From: G965230065 sp965230065
GTDB taxonomy: Bacteria > Bacteroidota > Bacteroidia > Cytophagales > Cyclobacteriaceae
Direction of reading: 5' to 3'
Assembly (NCBI GenBank): GCA_965230065.1
Contig: OZ245942.1
Coordinates: 6,696,001-6,760,000 of the forward strand
Length of the DNA stretch: 64,000 nucleotides
The position numbers and the translations under genes are program-made. The notes beneath the pieces were generated by a model that had not been told where the DNA came from, searched no databases, and worked only from the letters and a program-made list of their open reading frames with translations. How positions within the stretch are numbered: the stretch's first letter is position 1; every line of letters begins with the position of its first letter. This document shows, piece by piece, positions 25,664-35,288 of this stretch.

Positions 25664-27042
25664 ATATATTTGATGATTCCGTAAATTCCGACAAAGACAA
25701 TTACAATTGCACTGATATAGAATGCAACGTCATAAATGATGCCGGGTTTCAGGGAAGCGGGAAGTCTTTTGTATCTGAAGTGAAAAGCAGCGTATACCAC
25801 AATCATTAATAAAATAGAAGTAACAAACCCTCCCACCAATACCATAAGTACAGGTAATTGAATAAAAAGAAACAGAAAAGCCCAAATAAGCGGGAAAATC
25901 CACGCAAGCCAGGCAATAGATTTTTTTCTAACTTTTGGGTTAAAAAAATTAATCCATCCCAATTGTCCAAAAGCGTCGGAAAAGATACGGGTCCAACTGG
26001 CAAGTGCAGAAAATACAGTGGAAAACAGTACAATTACAGCCCCAATAAGAAATACAGACCTGGCCCATTCGCCTAATGTTGTGGTATAAATCCTGGATAA
26101 GGTTTCTACCATAGCATACCCTTCGGGTACAGTACCTTCTGCATGCAAAACTGCAGCCCCTAACAGATAAAAAGCCGCCGTAACCAGCGTATATACCAGC
26201 ATGGAGACAACAGCATCTAAATACATTACTTTTATCCATCCTTTCGCCCTTTTTTCCCAGGCTTCGCTATCATCCCTGGGTCCGGTGAAAGTAGCATAGC
26301 CTTTTTCTATGCACCAATAGTTATAATACATAATTTCATCGCCCCCTACCCCGGTAATACCAAAAGCGGCAATGGCAACTCCTACGGCAGCCGTTGGCAA
26401 ATCAAAAGTTAGCCCTTGCCATATGTTTTCCGCGTTGATTGCAAAAGGGGTATATTGAAGAAAGTAAAGCGAAGTGAAAGTGAGCAGGGTAAATATCCCT
26501 ATCATAATGATAGAAAATTTCTCAATAAAGCGATAATAGCCCTGAAAAACCAACAACGAAGCTACAATTGCTGTAACAAAAGCCCACACTACAATACTGA
26601 TTTGAGGGAAAGCAATATTCAGGGTAATACTTACCCCACCAATGATCCCACCGATCTGAAGTAATTTAAAAACCTGAATCACCAACCATGTCCATATACT
26701 CCAGTTTCCCTTTCCCCATTTTGGGCCGGGCAGTTTATTAAAAGCAGCCATGACGGGCTCGCCCGAATAAATGGCATGTTTGCCAAACTCAATTTGGATA
26801 GCTACTTTGGAAAAACAGCTCACCAATACTACCCAAAAAGTAACAAACCCGGCCTCTGCCCCAAGGGTCGTGGTCGCAATCAATTCACCGGAGCCTACAA
26901 TGGCGGCTGATAGAATGAAGCCCGGCCCCAACTTTTTTAGCATACCACCAAAACTGGTTGGCGGCTCTTTGATGTTTTCTTCAGATAACTGATATGGATT
27001 AAAATCAGTAGTTTTGGTAGTTTCAGTGGTTATTTGTTGCAA
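25660..27042 (-). CDS. Nramp-related membrane transporter lacking the canonical metal-binding motif
   Basis: The 460-residue protein has about eleven membrane segments and matches the Nramp superfamily in order and spacing. In transmembrane helix 1 the metal-binding DPGN is replaced: the equivalent stretch reads LGPGFILSAAIVGSGEL (about residues 33-49). In helix 6 the expected MPH motif is replaced by GVGGDEIMYYNYW. The usual aspartate, asparagine and methionine ligands for manganese or iron are therefore missing, and the substrate is probably different. It is coupled to the small gene downstream and lies 4 bases after DUF4301, likely one transcript. Confidence 0.88.
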   Translation of the reverse strand: MQQITTETTKTTDFNPYQLSEENIKEPPTSFGGMLKKLGPGFILSAAIVGSGELIATTTLGAEAGFVTFWVVLVSCFSKVAIQIEFGKHAIYSGEPVMAAFNKLPGPKWGKGNWSIWTWLVIQVFKLLQIGGIIGGVSITLNIAFPQISIVVWAFVTAIVASLLVFQGYYRFIEKFSIIMIGIFTLLTFTSLYFLQYTPFAINAENIWQGLTFDLPTAAVGVAIAAFGITGVGGDEIMYYNYWCIEKGYATFTGPRDDSEAWEKRAKGWIKVMYLDAVVSMLVYTLVTAAFYLLGAAVLHAEGTVPEGYAMVETLSRIYTTTLGEWARSVFLIGAVIVLFSTVFSALASWTRIFSDAFGQLGWINFFNPKVRKKSIAWLAWIFPLIWAFLFLFIQLPVLMVLVGGFVTSILLMIVVYAAFHFRYKRLPASLKPGIIYDVAFYISAIVIVFVGIYGIIKYI

Positions 27043-27046
27043 AATA

Positions 27047-28615
27047 TTAGGGTTTCTGGTGTTGTGGCCGCAGCAGATCGTTTACCGTTTTTACCGGATT
27101 AAAGGTAATGATGGGTACTTCCACAAAAATTGTATTCCAGTCAGACATCGCCCCATTCCACAAACCGGGCAGCTCCTGTGCTTTCAGGTCTCTTCCGTCT
27201 TTTGATTTTTTGGAGATAAAACCAGCCTGAGGATCAACATACCGTTTGAGGTCAAATTTCTCGCCTTTGTGATTTTTGAGTGAGCATACGATGTCTACCG
27301 GATTAAAGTGGGTGGCATTTTTTGCAATTTTGGCCTGCTCAGGGTTGTCCATGTCTATTTGCGCCTGCTCCACAATTTGCAGAGAAGAAGCATCTGCATC
27401 TGTAGCCCAAAATGGCCCTCCACCCGGCTCGCCTTCATTTTTTACCATGCCACACACCCTGATGGGGCGGTCCAGTTTCTCTATCAAATATGTCATTTTT
27501 TCCTCACCGTCCATGGCCGAGAAAACTTCAGAAGATACGGTGCACAAAGCATTTTCAAGAAACTCACGTACTTGCTCTAAATATTCATCATCTACCCGGT
27601 CACCATCTTCCAGTTCTTTTTGGTAAGCAAACACCTTTTCCTGGTAATGCAACAACACACCGCCCAGGGCTTTCTTGTACCTGAATGTTTCTTCTTTCAG
27701 ATGGTCGGGCACTACATTGTCAATATTTTTGATGAATACAATATCAGCATCCAGGTCATTCAGGTTATCTATCAGTGCTCCATGCCCGGCCGGTCGGAAA
27801 AGAATGGTACCGTCTTCTTCCCGGAAAGGTTTATTTTCCATGTCAACCGCAACCGTATCGGTAGAGGGCTTTTGTTCAGAGTAAGAAATATGATAGGTAA
27901 CACCATAACGCTGCTCATAGGTAGCTTTCTCATCTGCAAGAAGTGCTTCAAATTTTTCTTTATGCTCTGGCGATACAGTGAAGTGCAGAAATACATTGCC
28001 AGACTGGTCTTTGCAATAAGTAGCCCCTTCTACCAAATGCTCTTCTACGGGCGTTCGGGTTTTGCCATCTGCATAGGCATGAAATTTTAAAAGCCCTTTG
28101 GGAAGGCTACCATAATCCAACCCTTTTTCGGTGAGCAAGGCTTCAAGTATGCTTGTGTATTTTCGTTGCAAAATAGCTTCGTTTAAGCCCATGCCATAGT
28201 TTTTCTCATATACGTTTTGCAAGTCATCATAAAATGCAAAATCATTGATACGCTTGAAAAAATCGAATATGGGCCGCTGCGATTCATCTTCCACCAACTT
28301 TTGATATTCTTCATCTGTGCCTTTATAAGTTTCCATAAAGGAAAACAAAGCCTTGAACATCCGGCTGGCAGCACCAGAGGCAGGCACAAACTTCACTACC
28401 TTTTTTTGTTGGGATTTTTCTACATAGCTCAGGATATATTCGTCTATGGTCTGGGTATCAAACTGCATGATGCCATCCTTTACGGTGGCTGCCTTTATCA
28501 CTTCTAAGAAAGGGAAACCCTGCTCGAAATTTTCAATTTGTTGCTCTACGGTTTCAACCGACATTCCTCGGTCTTTTATTTGGGCCAGGTCGTTTTCAGA
28601 AAACATAGTAGTCAT
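27047..28615 (-). CDS. DUF4301 family protein
   Basis: The 522-residue cytoplasmic protein matches DUF4301, a Bacteroidota family with distant resemblance to nucleotidyltransferases. Visible conserved stretches include FSENDLAQIKDRGMSVETV at the start, FVPASGAASRMFKAL (about residues 78-92; a glycine-rich loop like that of sugar-nucleotide pyrophosphorylases), RPAGHGALIDNLND (about 274) and GEPGGGPFWA (about 397). A sugar-nucleotide role is inferred only. It lies 4 bases upstream of the Nramp-like gene. Confidence 0.88.
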   Translation of the reverse strand: MTTMFSENDLAQIKDRGMSVETVEQQIENFEQGFPFLEVIKAATVKDGIMQFDTQTIDEYILSYVEKSQQKKVVKFVPASGAASRMFKALFSFMETYKGTDEEYQKLVEDESQRPIFDFFKRINDFAFYDDLQNVYEKNYGMGLNEAILQRKYTSILEALLTEKGLDYGSLPKGLLKFHAYADGKTRTPVEEHLVEGATYCKDQSGNVFLHFTVSPEHKEKFEALLADEKATYEQRYGVTYHISYSEQKPSTDTVAVDMENKPFREEDGTILFRPAGHGALIDNLNDLDADIVFIKNIDNVVPDHLKEETFRYKKALGGVLLHYQEKVFAYQKELEDGDRVDDEYLEQVREFLENALCTVSSEVFSAMDGEEKMTYLIEKLDRPIRVCGMVKNEGEPGGGPFWATDADASSLQIVEQAQIDMDNPEQAKIAKNATHFNPVDIVCSLKNHKGEKFDLKRYVDPQAGFISKKSKDGRDLKAQELPGLWNGAMSDWNTIFVEVPIITFNPVKTVNDLLRPQHQKP

Positions 28616-28712
28616 TTGTAGTCTTAGTGAAAAATAAAGGTGTTCAAAAAAAATGATTACCTCTTAATGACAGCTATATTAACACTTCAATTTGTGTTTT
28701 GCCACAGGAAGG

Positions 28713-31064
28713 CTAATTTTTCTTGAAAATATCTTTTATGACGTCAAAGAACTTTTTCTTTTCCTGCTCTTTTCGCTGCTTAGGCACTTTTTTTACTCTT
28801 TCGTCCTGCCGGGTGTTTTCTTCCTCTTTAGTATTGGTGAAAATACGCTCTAAAAAACCGGGTTCTTCTTCAGGTTCAAACATGGGGCAGTCCAGCTTGC
28901 GTAAAACGGCCGATGCAGGTTGGGGAAACCGGGCATTCCGGGCTTTGGAAAACCGTGAGTCCTTATTAATAGAAGTCATAAAATTAGCCCAGATGGGCAA
29001 AGCGGTATTTGCGCCCTGCCCGAGCGAAGTTGTACGAAAACGCACCAGGCGGTTGTCTCCTCCTACCCAGGAGCCAGCCACCAAATTGGGCAACATACCA
29101 ATAAACCATCCATCGGCCTGCGACTGGGTGGTACCGGTTTTTCCGGCAATATCATTACGCAAACCATATTTGTAGCGGATTCTTCTGGCCGATCCGCTAT
29201 CAACCACCGACTGCATCATGTGTATCATCATATCGGCTGTTTCCCTTGCCATTACGGGTTCAATCTCCTGCTCTTTGGTAAAGTCTTTGATAACATTGCC
29301 CTCACTGTCTTTGATGCCAAACAGATAAACAGGTTCTACATAATAGCCCCGGTTGGCAAATACGCCGTAGGCAGCCACCATTTCATACAGGGAAATATCA
29401 GCCGTACCCAAAGCAATGGAAGGTTGTTTCGGTACATGCGCTATGTGCATTTTTTCCGCCATTTCCACCGTTTTGTCCACCCCGTTTTCTAAAATTAACT
29501 TTACAGAAACCGTATTGACAGAATTGGTGAGTCCGCCTTGCATAGAATAAGCACCCTCGTACTTGTTGTTGGCATTTTTGGGTGTCCAGTCTTTATATTC
29601 CTCATACGTTACCAGTTCATTGCTGATGTATTCACAAGGATCTGTTCCATTTTCCAGGGCTGCCGCATATACAATGGGCTTGAATGTAGACCCCACCTGC
29701 CTGCGTGCCGTCACATGGTCATACTGGAAATGCTCATGGTTAATGCCACCAACCCAGGCCCTTACCAGTCCGGTTTTTGGCTCAATGGCAAGGAAGCCTG
29801 CATTCAAAAATGACTGGTAATAAATGATTGAATCAATGGGCGACATGGTTTTTTCCACTTCACCATCCCAGCTAAACACCGTCATGGGTACAGGTTGCTT
29901 AAAAATTTCCTGTATCTCATCTTCTGTCTTTCCTGCACTTTTCAAACTTTTGTACCGCTTTGACTGGTGCATGGCCAGGGTAAGCATTTCTTCATTTTCG
30001 CCCCAGGGGCGCTTTCCATCCCAATGCTTCAGAAAAGTTGCCTGCAGGCTTTTCATTTGGGCTGCTACCGCATCTTCGGCGTATTGCTGCAAACGGGAAT
30101 CAATGGATGTATGAATCTTGAGCCCGTCTGTATATAAATTGTAGTAAGAACCATCTTCCTTCGGGTGTTCTTTTAGCCAATGATTCAGCTCAACCCTGAT
30201 TTTCTCACGAAAATAGGAAGCCATCCCCTCGTTGTGTGTTTGGTAATTATAGTCAAGCGTTAGTGGAATTTGCTGTAGGGAATCAGCATTTTCTTCACTG
30301 ATAAAGCCATATTTTTCCATTTGGCTGAGTACAACATCCCTACGGCCTAGGGAACGCTCGGGATACAAACGCGGATTATAAGAAGTTGTAGCTTTGAGCA
30401 TGCCCACCAGCACAGCGGCTTCTTCTGCCAGTAAGTTTGCCGAACTTTTATTAAAAAACCGCTGGGCGGCAGCTTCCACCCCGTAAACATTCCCGCCAAA
30501 AGGAACCGTATTCAAATACATGGTGATGATTTCCTGTTTTGAATACACACGCTCCAGGCGTTTTGCAATGATCATTTCCCTTAGCTTATTCACCGGCATG
30601 GTAAGCAGCCAATAGTTTTGGCGGGGATACAGGTTCTTTGCCAGTTGCTGGGTGATGGTGCTGCCCCCGCCCGAGCTGCGGTCCATCATCAAAATAGACT
30701 TGACGAACACCCGCCCCAAACTTCTGATATCAATGCCATCGTGCTGGTAAAAGCGCACATCTTCGGTTGCCACCAGCGCATCCAGTACTACAGGGGCAAT
30801 ATTTTCCCGATCAACATTTGTTCTGTTTTCAATATAAAATTTACCCAGCAGTACACCATCTGCCGCATATACTTCAGAAGCCACGTGGTTTCTGATACCT
30901 TTTAGTTTTTCATCATCCGGGATTTCACCAAATAGCCCCCAGCTGACCATAAAATAAAGTAAAAAAGCCAGCAACGGCATTCCTAAAAGCAGACCAATAA
31001 ATGCCCGTATACTGTATCTGATTATTTTCTTTTTATTAGTATTTTTCAAAGAATGAAAACGCAT
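28713..31064 (-). CDS. mrcA: Class A penicillin-binding protein (PBP1A type)
   Basis: The 783-residue bifunctional enzyme has a membrane anchor (about residues 18-43) and builds peptidoglycan in the periplasm. The glycosyltransferase 51 domain shows ATEDVRFYQHDG (catalytic glutamate near 101) and GGSTITQQLAKNLY. The transpeptidase domain shows GSTFK (catalytic serine near 459), SVN and KTGTT (near 640). The C-terminal tail is lysine/glutamate rich. All catalytic motifs are intact. It is upstream of DUF4301 on the same strand with a 97-base gap. Confidence 0.96.
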   Translation of the reverse strand: MRFHSLKNTNKKKIIRYSIRAFIGLLLGMPLLAFLLYFMVSWGLFGEIPDDEKLKGIRNHVASEVYAADGVLLGKFYIENRTNVDRENIAPVVLDALVATEDVRFYQHDGIDIRSLGRVFVKSILMMDRSSGGGSTITQQLAKNLYPRQNYWLLTMPVNKLREMIIAKRLERVYSKQEIITMYLNTVPFGGNVYGVEAAAQRFFNKSSANLLAEEAAVLVGMLKATTSYNPRLYPERSLGRRDVVLSQMEKYGFISEENADSLQQIPLTLDYNYQTHNEGMASYFREKIRVELNHWLKEHPKEDGSYYNLYTDGLKIHTSIDSRLQQYAEDAVAAQMKSLQATFLKHWDGKRPWGENEEMLTLAMHQSKRYKSLKSAGKTEDEIQEIFKQPVPMTVFSWDGEVEKTMSPIDSIIYYQSFLNAGFLAIEPKTGLVRAWVGGINHEHFQYDHVTARRQVGSTFKPIVYAAALENGTDPCEYISNELVTYEEYKDWTPKNANNKYEGAYSMQGGLTNSVNTVSVKLILENGVDKTVEMAEKMHIAHVPKQPSIALGTADISLYEMVAAYGVFANRGYYVEPVYLFGIKDSEGNVIKDFTKEQEIEPVMARETADMMIHMMQSVVDSGSARRIRYKYGLRNDIAGKTGTTQSQADGWFIGMLPNLVAGSWVGGDNRLVRFRTTSLGQGANTALPIWANFMTSINKDSRFSKARNARFPQPASAVLRKLDCPMFEPEEEPGFLERIFTNTKEEENTRQDERVKKVPKQRKEQEKKKFFDVIKDIFKKN

Positions 31065-31429
31065 AATGATCGTTTTGTTTATTTAATTCCCCACCTATAA
31101 CGAAAGAAAACGCAAAAATAGGCAGAATGTGGGAAATAAATTAATCACATAAAAATAACGTCAGATTATTGTAGAAATATTACACGAAAAAAATATGATT
31201 TTTTGATTAATTTATTATAATATATTTTAAACCCTGTTAAAATTCAAACAGTTATGTTTTTTTTCAAATTAATAACTGAAGCAGTATTTTGTTTTCGATA
31301 ATAAGTATTAACTTTAAATTTTAATTGCATGGTTTCAATAATCCTGTGTTTTTTTGGAAAGCTTTGTTGAAGAATAATCAGTTATTAACTGTGCAATTTC
31401 ATACTAATCTTACATAATTAATTGGAGAT
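31065..31429. promoter_or_regulatory. Divergent AT-rich region between PBP1A and exopolysaccharide genes
   Basis: The 365 bases are AT-rich with long A and T runs (31180-31330). They contain no convincing gene, exact -7 element or strong hairpin. It must contain promoters for both flanking genes. I see nothing further. Confidence 0.35.
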
Positions 31430-33835
31430 ATGAACCGTTTGCGTGACGACAAACTTCTTGATATAAAAATGCTGTTTTACCAACTTGTGAAAAAGTGGTA
31501 TTACTTCGTATTTGCACTTGTTATTACAATTTTAGGGGCTTTTTACTACATCAAAACCACCGAAAAAGTTTACAGGGTCCAGTCAAGCATTTTGCTGAAA
31601 GACCAAAGCCTGAGCAATATTGGGAATAATCAGGAAAAATTTATCAGTGGGCTTGAATTGAATGAAGGCAATGCCTCGCTGGAAGACGAAATTGGCATTC
31701 TCACCTCATATCCCACCGTCAGGGAGGCCATAGAAAAGCTTGATTTTACAGTTTCTTATTACCGCTACCAGGACGGCCTGAGGCAATTCACCACTGAAGA
31801 AATTTATAACAGCAACTTCAGGGTAAAGTTATCTGACAGCTCGCTCCAAATCTTACAAGTTCCTGTTTATATTACTTTTCCTGACAGTGGTAAGTATAAA
31901 GTAAAAGTGAAAGGCGATGAGGTTAAACTGTATGAACCACAAGAACAACAAAAGCTTTCAGACGTACTGCCTGAAATTAACATTGAAAGGGAATTATCCA
32001 TTGATGCCCCTTTTCAGCATGGCTATTTAAACTTTCAACTGGATTTACCCGAAACATTTAATTATAATCCGGATATCGGTTACTATTTTGTCATCAATAG
32101 TATGGGCGAACTGGCCGAAAGTTATCAGAACAGGCTCAAGGTTGACCCCATCTCTATTAATGCAAATATTGTAGAACTCACCACCGAAGGTAGTGTGGTT
32201 GAAAAAGAAGCCGACTTTCTGAATGCGTTGGCTGATATATATATACAAAATGACCTTTATAAGAAAAACCAGTTAGGCATCAATACGGTAAAGTTTATTG
32301 ACCAGCAGTTGAACAGCATTTCTGACTCTTTGAGAAGAGCGGAAAGTACGTTGGAATCATTCAGGTCCAGCAACAGTGTTATTGATATAACAGCCTCATC
32401 CAACAACCTGCTGAAACGATTGGAAGAATTAGAAAACAGAGAAGCTGAACTGGAAGTACAGTTGGAATACTATCAGTATATGTCATCGAACCTCACCCAG
32501 AGTGATACGGTAGTAAACATCGTGGCGCCATCGGCTGCGGGCATCAACAACCCATTTTTAAACAGTCTTTTGTTACAATTTTCAGAACTCAACCGCCAAC
32601 TTACCAGTTTGGGCTATGTATCTAACAAAGATATGCCTACCACCCGTAAGATTGAGCGTGAGATGGAAAGTATTAAAGTTACAATTATTGAGAACATTGA
32701 TAACCTTATCAGTTCTACCAATATTGGACTGAGGGAAGTAAAAAGCCGTATTGCATCAACCAGGCGTTCTATCAACCAATTGCCCGGTGACGAGCGTAAC
32801 CTGATTTCTTTACAAAGAAAGTTCACATTGAGCGACAATATTTATAATTATCTGATGCAAAAGCGGGCTGAAGCCAGTATTGCTGTGGCCTCAAATGTTT
32901 CTGATAAAAGTATTATTGAACCTCCCAGGATGTCTGGGGATAAGCCTGTTTCCCCAAAAAACACGCTCATTCTTGTAGGAGCTGTCATTCTGGGGCTATT
33001 ATTTCCTTTTGGCATTATCATCTTACAAGATTACTTCAACAATACCATCACCCATAAGGAAAGAATTACCCAAATTACTTCCTTCCCGGTTATCGGCACC
33101 ATCGTTGAAGGCCCTGCCTCCACAGAATTGGTAACGCAGGACTATCCGGGTTCGGCAGCAGCTGAATCATTTAAATTTGTGAAGTTTGGCCTCAGCCGGG
33201 AGATGATGGAAAGCAACCGGAACGTGGTGGGTGTTACATCTTCACTGGAAGGAGAAGGAAAAACTTATTGCGCTGCCAACTTAAGCGTAGAGTTTGCCCG
33301 TACCGGAAAAAAGACCTTACTGATTGACTATGATTTAAGGCGATCCAGGTTGCATAAGGTTTTTCGCTCTAAATCAAAAGGCATAACAGATTATATATTA
33401 AGCGACCATTTATTACTGACCGACATCGTACAGCCTACACTTATTGATAATTTACACTTGATAAGTGCAGGAACGTCTTCTCCCCAGGACTTATCGGTAT
33501 TGCTCGATCATCCGAAAACTTTAGAAATCATTCCGAAACTTTCTGACCATTATGATGTAATTATTGTAGACACCCCCCCCCTCACTTACGTAGCCGATTA
33601 CCTGATTATTCAGCCATTGCTCGATACTTCTTTACTGGTTGTAAGATATAATTACACCGATGCACGCATTGTTGAAAATGCTGTTGATTTACTGAAAAGC
33701 AATGGCGTTCATAATGTGAAAGCCGTATTCAATGGTGTTAGGGAAGACGCAAGCACATACGGATACAAGTATGTGAATGGGAAAAGTAAATACCTGAATG
33801 CCAGAAGACGCGTACGCCATCGTCAAAAAGCTTAA
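31430..33835 (+). CDS. Wzc-like polysaccharide co-polymerase with bacterial tyrosine kinase domain
   Basis: The 801-residue inner-membrane protein has Wzz-type transmembrane segments near residues 22-42 and 510-530. A long periplasmic coiled-coil region (about 270-470, GumC-like) lies between them, and a cytoplasmic BY-kinase domain follows. That domain has Walker A SSLEGEGKT (about 604-612), a second phosphate-binding motif LLIDYDLRRSR (about 630) and Walker B VIIVDTPPL (about 708-716). The C-terminal tail has tyrosines in TYGYKYVNGKSKYLN, fewer than in E. coli Wzc. It controls chain length and export of a Wzy-dependent polysaccharide, and is the first gene of the locus. Confidence 0.94.
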   Translation: MNRLRDDKLLDIKMLFYQLVKKWYYFVFALVITILGAFYYIKTTEKVYRVQSSILLKDQSLSNIGNNQEKFISGLELNEGNASLEDEIGILTSYPTVREAIEKLDFTVSYYRYQDGLRQFTTEEIYNSNFRVKLSDSSLQILQVPVYITFPDSGKYKVKVKGDEVKLYEPQEQQKLSDVLPEINIERELSIDAPFQHGYLNFQLDLPETFNYNPDIGYYFVINSMGELAESYQNRLKVDPISINANIVELTTEGSVVEKEADFLNALADIYIQNDLYKKNQLGINTVKFIDQQLNSISDSLRRAESTLESFRSSNSVIDITASSNNLLKRLEELENREAELEVQLEYYQYMSSNLTQSDTVVNIVAPSAAGINNPFLNSLLLQFSELNRQLTSLGYVSNKDMPTTRKIEREMESIKVTIIENIDNLISSTNIGLREVKSRIASTRRSINQLPGDERNLISLQRKFTLSDNIYNYLMQKRAEASIAVASNVSDKSIIEPPRMSGDKPVSPKNTLILVGAVILGLLFPFGIIILQDYFNNTITHKERITQITSFPVIGTIVEGPASTELVTQDYPGSAAAESFKFVKFGLSREMMESNRNVVGVTSSLEGEGKTYCAANLSVEFARTGKKTLLIDYDLRRSRLHKVFRSKSKGITDYILSDHLLLTDIVQPTLIDNLHLISAGTSSPQDLSVLLDHPKTLEIIPKLSDHYDVIIVDTPPLTYVADYLIIQPLLDTSLLVVRYNYTDARIVENAVDLLKSNGVHNVKAVFNGVREDASTYGYKYVNGKSKYLNARRRVRHRQKA

Positions 33836-33895
33836 TTAACTTTACATTCACAACCGTTTATTTAGCTGAAAAAACACTTCAACCTAACACAGGGC

Positions 33896-35281
33896 TTGAT
33901 TTCCAAGATAAAAAATATCATTGATTCAGAAAACAAGGATTTCTCCGAACTCATCAGCAAGAGTGGAGCATCCCTGATTATCCGGGTATTTGGGATGCTC
34001 CTGATGTACGTTTTCTTTTTCTTAGTTTCCAATTTTTATGGGGCAGATGCCGTGGGCGTATATTCCCTCTGCTATGCAGTATTAAACATAAGCATTGTTT
34101 TTAGCCATTGGGGATATCACTCGGCTGCATTACGCTACATATCTGAGTTTGAGGCAAAAAAAAACTGGCATGCTATTCGGGAAACGTATAAGCTTTCATT
34201 AAAAGTCCCCCTTCTGTTTTCTACAATCATTTCTGTAATTATTTACTTTAATGCCGGATTCATTGGTGACACATTTTTTGGAGAAGCATCCTCTTCCAAC
34301 AATATTAAACTGGTGGCTTTTTCTGTGGTTCCGCTTACTGTTCTGCTCATTCATTTTGAAAGTTTACGGGCACTCCGGAAAATTAAAGAAAGTGCATTTT
34401 TGCAAAATGTAGCTATACAGTTTATTTCTATTATACTGCTATTCGTATTCCTTTATTTTAATATGCGGGACAATAGCATTCCTTTCCTTACCAGAATCAT
34501 TGGTATTGCTGTCGTAGCCGTAATTATTGTGTGGTATTGGCTTAGCCTTTTGCAGAAAAAAGAGAGAAAAAATGATACAGGCAATACCCACGCCCATCAC
34601 ACTGCGTCCATTAATTTAAGAATGATGACCATGATGGCGTTTCCACTATTCCTGGCCAGTTCTACCCGGTTAATTTTGGATTGGACTGACACCCTTATGC
34701 TGGGCTACTATACAACAGAAGAAGAAGTGGGAATATACAATACGGCGCTAAAAATAGCTTTGCTTTCTAACATTCCCCTGCTGGCTGTTAACAGCATTGC
34801 AGCACCTAAATTTTCGGCTTTGTACCACGGCGGCATGATGAAAGAATTCAGGCAATATGTTCGCATGGCCACCAACCTAAACTTTTATGCCACCATTCCC
34901 ATTATTTTGATACTGGGTACTTTTCCCTCTTTTGTGCTTGGGCTTTTTGGAGAAGAATTTATTGTAGGAAAACACACCCTTTGGCTGCTCCTGCTAGGGC
35001 AACTGGTCAATACATTTTCAGGATCAGTTGGCTATATTTTGCAGATGACAAACCGTCAGAATATATTTCAAAACCTTATCCTGATTGCAACGGTTATCAA
35101 TGTACTATTAAATTACCTGTTGATTCCTGTTTTAGGCATAGAAGGAGCAGCCATAGCAAGCATGGCAAGCATGGCTTTATGGAATATGTCCAGTGCAGCA
35201 TATATTTATTTTAAAATGGATATTTTAACAATATTTCAACCCTCTTTAAAGCTATTAAAAAGGTTGAAAAATAATCAATAA
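33896..35281 (+). CDS. Wzx-like lipid-linked oligosaccharide flippase
   Basis: The 461-residue membrane protein of the polysaccharide biosynthesis (MATE-like) superfamily has about 12-14 membrane segments. The N-terminal GASLIIRVFGMLLMYVF is typical of Wzx proteins. It moves lipid-linked repeat units across the inner membrane. The only workable start upstream of the first helix is TTG at 33896; an in-frame TAG at 33863-33865 blocks longer forms. It follows the Wzc gene by 60 bases and precedes a sulfotransferase gene by 7 bases. Confidence 0.92.
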   Translation: MISKIKNIIDSENKDFSELISKSGASLIIRVFGMLLMYVFFFLVSNFYGADAVGVYSLCYAVLNISIVFSHWGYHSAALRYISEFEAKKNWHAIRETYKLSLKVPLLFSTIISVIIYFNAGFIGDTFFGEASSSNNIKLVAFSVVPLTVLLIHFESLRALRKIKESAFLQNVAIQFISIILLFVFLYFNMRDNSIPFLTRIIGIAVVAVIIVWYWLSLLQKKERKNDTGNTHAHHTASINLRMMTMMAFPLFLASSTRLILDWTDTLMLGYYTTEEEVGIYNTALKIALLSNIPLLAVNSIAAPKFSALYHGGMMKEFRQYVRMATNLNFYATIPIILILGTFPSFVLGLFGEEFIVGKHTLWLLLLGQLVNTFSGSVGYILQMTNRQNIFQNLILIATVINVLLNYLLIPVLGIEGAAIASMASMALWNMSSAAYIYFKMDILTIFQPSLKLLKRLKNNQ

Positions 35282-35288
35282 CACCAGA

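Noticed and set aside
27620..28090. 156-codon frame antisense to DUF4301
   Set aside because: It is a shadow of the well-supported minus-strand gene.
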